From S012-113 sp965368405 (lineage in GTDB: Bacteria; Bacteroidota; Bacteroidia; Cytophagales; Cyclobacteriaceae): a stretch of 10,000 nucleotides of DNA. Position 1 is the first letter of the stretch, and every line of letters begins with the position of its first letter. The stretch covers positions 1 to 10,000 of the forward strand of contig CBDUMS010000103.1 of the NCBI GenBank assembly GCA_965368405.1, given 5' to 3'. The position numbers and the translations under genes were made by a program. Below, in pieces: positions 6,917-10,000 of this stretch. Below the pieces are notes generated by a model. That model saw only the letters and a program-made list of their open reading frames with translations, did not search any database and was not told where the DNA came from.

Positions 6917-6998
6917 TCTCTTCGGTCTGCCGTCTCCCGTCTCCCTTCGGTCGCCATAGGCTTGCCGAAGGCGATGCGGTCTTCTCTCTCCCGTCTCC
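6917..6998. repeat. Composite intergenic repeat: heptamer arms flanking a dyad core
   Basis: On the plus strand, four degenerate 7-bp units (tctcttc, ggtctgc, cgtctcc, cgtctcc) run from 6917 to 6944 and three more (ggtcttc, tctctcc, cgtctcc) from 6978 to 6998. The core between them (6945-6977) has dyad symmetry: CCTTCGG at 6944-6950 pairs with CCGAAGG at 6965-6971, and the alternative TCGCC at 6951-6955 pairs with GGCGA at 6970-6974. The right arm ends on the first base of the hppD stop triplet (as read on the plus strand). On the transcribed strand the arms are purine-rich GGAGAC-type units. Similar GGAGACG-like units occur between genes in other Bacteroidota genomes, as far as I recall. The mRNA could form a hairpin here and tune fahA expression relative to the upstream genes. 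Confidence 0.65.
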
Positions 6999-8149
6999 TA
7001 CAGCGTCCCCCTTCGAGCCTGTTCTGCTTCTATCGACTCAAAAAGGGCTTTAAAATTGCCTTTGCCAAACGATTGCGCACCTTTTCGTTGGATTATCTCA
7101 AAAAAGAGGGTAGGCCGGTCTTCGACAGGTTTGGTAAATATCTGTAGCAGGTACCCTTCGTCGTCGCGATCAACCATAATGCCCAATTCTTTAAGCTTGG
7201 TTAGCTCTTCATCGATGTCACCGACACGATCCAGTACGGTATCGTAATACGTGCCAGGTACATAAAGAAATTCCACGCCGCGATCGCGCATCGCGCGCAC
7301 CGTTTCTATAATATTATTAGTAGCTACCGCAATATGCTGACACCCCGCACCATTATAAAAATCGAGATACTCTTCGATTTGAGATTTCTTTTTACCTTCA
7401 GCAGGTTCATTTATTGGAAACTTAATTCTGCCATTCCCATTGGTCATCACCTTACTCATCAAGGCAGTGTAGTCCGTCGAAATATCCTTATCATCAAAAG
7501 TGATGAGATTGGCAAATCCCATTATTTTATTATAGAATTCTGCCCAAACATTCATTTCATTCCAACCGACGTTGCCCACCATATGATCGATATAGCGTAA
7601 TCCTACGGGCTCTGGATTATAGTGAGAATCCCATTTAACGAAACCGGGTAGGAAGACGCCATTATAGTTTTTTCTTTCAACGAAAATATGAACCGTATCG
7701 CCATAGGTATGAATACCGGATCGCACCACTTCACCATGCTCATCAGTTTCCGTTCTTGGTTCGAGGTATGGTCTTGCGCCGCGTTTTACGGTTTCTTCGA
7801 ATGATTTCTTGGCATCATCTACCCATAGTGCGATGGCCTTTACACCATCTCCATGCTTATTGAGATGAGTCGCAATGTCAGAATCGGACTCGAAAGGTGT
7901 GGTTAGCACAAGGGTAATTTTATCCTGACGCACTACATAAGAAGTATGTGTCTTAACGCCTGTTTCTAGTCCTGAGTAGGCATGCGATTGAAAGCCAAAA
8001 GCTGTTTTATAAAAGTGAGCCGCTTGCTTAGCATTCCCTACATACAACTCAACATAATCGGTCCCGTTCAAGGGTAAAAAATCCTCCGCTTCTGGGAATA
8101 TTTTTTCTAACCCATACGTTGTGTTTGATTTATTCTTTAATTCTTCCAT
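6998..8149 (-). CDS. hppD: 4-hydroxyphenylpyruvate dioxygenase
   Basis: It converts 4-hydroxyphenylpyruvate and O2 to homogentisate and CO2 using a non-haem Fe(II) centre. The 383-residue protein has two vicinal-oxygen-chelate domains: N-terminal at about 28-160 (DYVELYVGNAKQAAHFYKTA, then ALWVDDA) and C-terminal at about 183-355. The iron ligands are visible as H189 in YIDHMVGNV, H272 in CQHIAVAT and E351 in LFFEIIQR. The C-terminal gating helix FGKGNFKALFESIE (361-374) closes the active site in this family, and the protein ends normally with EQARRGTL. Length matches bacterial and Bacteroidota HPPDs. The gene lies 61 bases downstream of hmgA. A weak internal promoter may exist in that gap: on the minus strand TTG at 8220-8218 and TAGATTTT at 8201-8194 (16-base gap, one mismatch in the -7 box). 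The composite repeat starts directly at its stop codon. Confidence 0.97.
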   Translation of the reverse strand: MEELKNKSNTTYGLEKIFPEAEDFLPLNGTDYVELYVGNAKQAAHFYKTAFGFQSHAYSGLETGVKTHTSYVVRQDKITLVLTTPFESDSDIATHLNKHGDGVKAIALWVDDAKKSFEETVKRGARPYLEPRTETDEHGEVVRSGIHTYGDTVHIFVERKNYNGVFLPGFVKWDSHYNPEPVGLRYIDHMVGNVGWNEMNVWAEFYNKIMGFANLITFDDKDISTDYTALMSKVMTNGNGRIKFPINEPAEGKKKSQIEEYLDFYNGAGCQHIAVATNNIIETVRAMRDRGVEFLYVPGTYYDTVLDRVGDIDEELTKLKELGIMVDRDDEGYLLQIFTKPVEDRPTLFFEIIQRKGAQSFGKGNFKALFESIEAEQARRGTL

Positions 8150-8210
8150 GAGTTAATTACTTAATTTGATAATGCTCTAACTACTCAATACTTAAAATCT
8201 AGCTACTATA

Positions 8211-9365
8211 TCAAATCCAAGACTTATAATAATCAGGGATTTCGATTTCTAATGCTGCTTTGGTTATTTTCATCGGTCGAAACGGATCGATCATCACAGC
8301 CAGTTCTTCGGTGCCTTTTTTACCAATACTTTTCTCGATCGTACCGGGGTGCGGCCCATGGGGTATACCGCCGGGGTGCAGAGTAAGCTGGCCTTTAGCC
8401 ACATTATTTCGGCTCATAAAATCACCATCTACATAATAGAGTAACTCATCGGAATCGATATTACTATGATGGTAGGGTGCTGGCACCGAATCTGGATGAT
8501 AATCATATAACCTGGGCACAAATGAACAAACTACAAAATTATGACCCTCAAACTGCTGATGAACCGGCGGGGGTTGGTGAATCCTACCTGTAATGGGCTC
8601 AAAATCATGAATTGAAATGGCATAAGGATAATTATAGCCATCCCAGCCCGCAACATCGAACGGATGGTTTTGGTAGGTGAACGGATGGATATGATTTTGC
8701 TTTTTGATCAAAATTCTAAACTCACCTTGTTCGTTTTTAGTTGCCATATGCCTGGGCAGCTTAAAATCACGTTCACAATATGGAGAATGTTCTAATAATT
8801 GCCCAACATTATTTCGATATTTCTTGGGTGTTACGATAGGACTAAACGATTCCAGAAATAACAAGCGGTTATCCTTGGTTTTAAAATCAAGTTGATAAAT
8901 CGTGCCACGAGGAATAATCAGATAATCTCCATAGCAAAAGTCTAGCTCACCAAAGGGAGATTTAAAAGTACCTTCGCCCTGATGAATGAAAATCATCTCG
9001 TCCGCATCGGCGTTCTTAAAGAAATATCCATCGGAGAAGGAGGTGGGTGCTGCAAGACCTATGTTCAGATCATTATTGAAGAAGAGCACTGTTCTGCTGC
9101 TCAGATAATCATCAGCCTTCGGTATATCGAATCCCTGAAAACTAAGTGCTTTCAAATTATGTTCAACACCAACTTCTGGAGCAATCGAATAGCTTTCACC
9201 CATTTCGGCCACTTGGGTAGGTGGGTGAATATGATATAGAATCGAAGACATCCCACTGAAGCCTTCTGTTCCGAAAAGCTCTTCTTGATAGAGTTCATTG
9301 TTTTCCTGACGAAACACGGTATGCCTCTTGGCGGGTATGCTTCCTCTTTTCTGATAGAACGGCAT
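8211..9365 (-). CDS. hmgA: Homogentisate 1,2-dioxygenase, short Bacteroidota-type form
   Basis: It opens the ring of homogentisate with O2 to give 4-maleylacetoacetate, using Fe(II) in a cupin fold. The protein has 384 residues, shorter than the roughly 430-445 of Pseudomonas and animal enzymes but usual for the form found in Bacteroidota. Motifs include DADEMIFIHQGEG at 120-132, GDYLIIPRGTIYQ at 146-158, LLEHSPYCERDF at 190-201 and HDFEPITGRIHQPPPVHQ at 253-270. The likely iron ligands are H300 and E307 in HHSNIDSDELLYYVDG, and H336 in GGIPHGPHPG, matching human H335, E341 and H371; the spacing between the first two is one residue longer here. The start ATG at 9365 gives the expected MPFYQKRGSIPAKRHTVFRQ beginning. 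It lies 45 bases downstream of the amino-acid dehydrogenase and 61 bases upstream of hppD, so probably part of one transcript. Confidence 0.93.
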   Translation of the reverse strand: MPFYQKRGSIPAKRHTVFRQENNELYQEELFGTEGFSGMSSILYHIHPPTQVAEMGESYSIAPEVGVEHNLKALSFQGFDIPKADDYLSSRTVLFFNNDLNIGLAAPTSFSDGYFFKNADADEMIFIHQGEGTFKSPFGELDFCYGDYLIIPRGTIYQLDFKTKDNRLLFLESFSPIVTPKKYRNNVGQLLEHSPYCERDFKLPRHMATKNEQGEFRILIKKQNHIHPFTYQNHPFDVAGWDGYNYPYAISIHDFEPITGRIHQPPPVHQQFEGHNFVVCSFVPRLYDYHPDSVPAPYHHSNIDSDELLYYVDGDFMSRNNVAKGQLTLHPGGIPHGPHPGTIEKSIGKKGTEELAVMIDPFRPMKITKAALEIEIPDYYKSWI

Positions 9366-9410
9366 AATTTTAAATTTTGTCTTTCAATTTAGTGTTTTCG
9401 CGCTTGATTC

Positions 9411-10000
9411 TCAAATTAATTGTCCGATGGCTAACTCTAATGCTTTGCTGGTTATGCCCGTATTCGCATGATTTACCTCGTGCACATTGCTGAGAGCCTG
9501 ATGGATAATTTCGGAAGTATCGGTAAAAATAGCTTCATCCGTGAGTTCAACATCTTTCTCCATGAGGTAAGCAAAGACACGTGCCATGCCACAATTTGCT
9601 ATAAAGTCTGGGATCACGGCTACCGACTCGTCGGCATATTTAAGGGTAGGGCCAAAGAAGATTTCATCGTCTTGGAAGGGCACATTGGCACCACTGGCGA
9701 TAACTTCTAACCCATGATTAATTAAGGTTGCGATATTATTTTGGCTCACTAATCGAGAACCCGCTGCGGGTACAAATATTTCCGCACCAGTAGCCCAGAT
9801 TCTTTCTCGCGCTTCTTCGAATGATATAATGCTTTCGGATCGCAGCTTGTGGCCATCACGATTTACCATTAATGCGACCACCTCCTGTTCTCCCATTCCT
9901 TCTGGAGTAATTACACCGCCATGGCCGTCCATAATGGCAACGATTTTCACCCCTGCCTTCGCAAGAAAAAAGCCGGCCGCTGCACCAACATTTCCCCAGC
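9411..10000 (-). CDS. Glu/Leu/Phe/Val dehydrogenase family protein (partial, C-terminal NAD(P)-binding domain)
   Basis: The frame stays open to the right edge, so the gene is cut at its 5' end; the GTG at 9950 is internal and not a start. About 196 residues are visible. The first complete codons read WGNVGAAAGFFLAKAG, the end of a G-x-G-N-V-G dinucleotide-binding motif, followed by VKIVAIMD (second strand ending in the acidic residue that often contacts the adenosine ribose of NAD) and GHGGVITPEGM. Later come VPAAGS, VIASGANVPF and AVIPDFIANCGMARVFAYLM, which align with the substrate-domain return region of glutamate/leucine/phenylalanine dehydrogenases. The usual ANAGG is replaced by ANCGMAR. 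The N-terminal domain with the catalytic Lys/Asp lies outside the window, so substrate preference is unresolved. As the gene upstream of hmgA in a tyrosine-degradation operon, it may deaminate aromatic or branched amino acids, or recycle the glutamate formed by an aminotransferase. Confidence 0.88.
   Translation of the reverse strand, partial: WGNVGAAAGFFLAKAGVKIVAIMDGHGGVITPEGMGEQEVVALMVNRDGHKLRSESIISFEEARERIWATGAEIFVPAAGSRLVSQNNIATLINHGLEVIASGANVPFQDDEIFFGPTLKYADESVAVIPDFIANCGMARVFAYLMEKDVELTDEAIFTDTSEIIHQALSNVHEVNHANTGITSKALELAIGQLI

Noticed and set aside
6886..6957. Longer fahA start at 6957
   Set aside because: The extra residues come largely from a nucleotide repeat, while the start at 6885 gives the normal family N-terminus and active-site numbering.
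6945..6977. Rho-independent terminator between hppD and fahA
   Set aside because: The dyad core has a 14-base loop and no T-run after it on the transcribed strand, and fahA directly downstream belongs to the same pathway.
7056..7600. Plus-strand open frames across hppD
   Set aside because: They are antisense shadows of a complete HPPD gene with all its metal ligands, and show no family features.
8534..8541. Exact minus-strand -7 box (TAATTTTG) inside hmgA
   Set aside because: It lies within coding sequence and has no TTG at the right distance upstream; likely chance.
9411..9950. GTG at 9950 as the dehydrogenase start
   Set aside because: The frame continues upstream through the G-x-G-N-V-G motif to the window edge, so the gene is cut and not started there.

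Overview
The window looks like chromosomal DNA of a Bacteroidota member, probably a marine or environmental Cytophagales/Flammeovirgaceae-type or flavobacterial lineage. The grounds are moderately AT-rich sequence, weak Shine-Dalgarno signals, promoter-like elements of the Bacteroidota type (TTG, about 19 nt, TAnnTTTG), the families DUF2490, YwqK-like MORN-variant and single-POTRA Omp85, and the short Bacteroidota-type homogentisate dioxygenase. No rRNA, tRNA, CRISPR array, transposase or prophage gene is visible. No stretch of 300 bases lacks a gene; the largest gap is 178 bases.

Left edge, minus strand (1-734): the N-terminal part of a secreted cyanophycinase-like (peptidase S51) protein, cut by the window edge, and upstream of it a four-helix membrane protein of unknown function. 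They are 52 bases apart and probably co-transcribed leftward.

Cell-envelope block, plus strand (913-4037): two tandem paralogous DUF2490-type proteins with signal peptides, then a small Omp85/BamA-superfamily outer-membrane protein with one POTRA domain and a VRGY motif. Each of the last two genes has its own promoter-like sequence. The Omp85 gene meets a leftward gene for a secreted MORN-like repeat protein (4034-4660) tail to tail, with interlocking stop codons.

Aromatic amino acid catabolism block, minus strand (4726 to beyond 10000). In transcription order the genes are: an amino-acid (Glu/Leu/Phe/Val) dehydrogenase cut by the right edge, homogentisate 1,2-dioxygenase (hmgA), 4-hydroxyphenylpyruvate dioxygenase (hppD), fumarylacetoacetase (fahA) and a flavin reductase-like FMN-binding protein. 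Gaps of 39-112 bases on one strand suggest one operon. The pathway is tyrosine -> 4-hydroxyphenylpyruvate -> homogentisate -> maleylacetoacetate -> (isomerase, not in the window) -> fumarylacetoacetate -> fumarate + acetoacetate. The dehydrogenase may provide the 2-oxo acid or recycle glutamate; the flavin reductase-like protein has no assigned step.

The most unusual non-coding structure is an 82-bp composite repeat (6917-6998) between hppD and fahA. Degenerate 7-bp units in two tandem arms flank a palindromic core, and the element adds a spurious 24-codon extension to the fahA reading frame. I see no convincing new defence system or mobile element; the catabolic block is recognisable and the real unknowns are its two accessory enzymes, the repeat, and the DUF2490/mini-Omp85 block.
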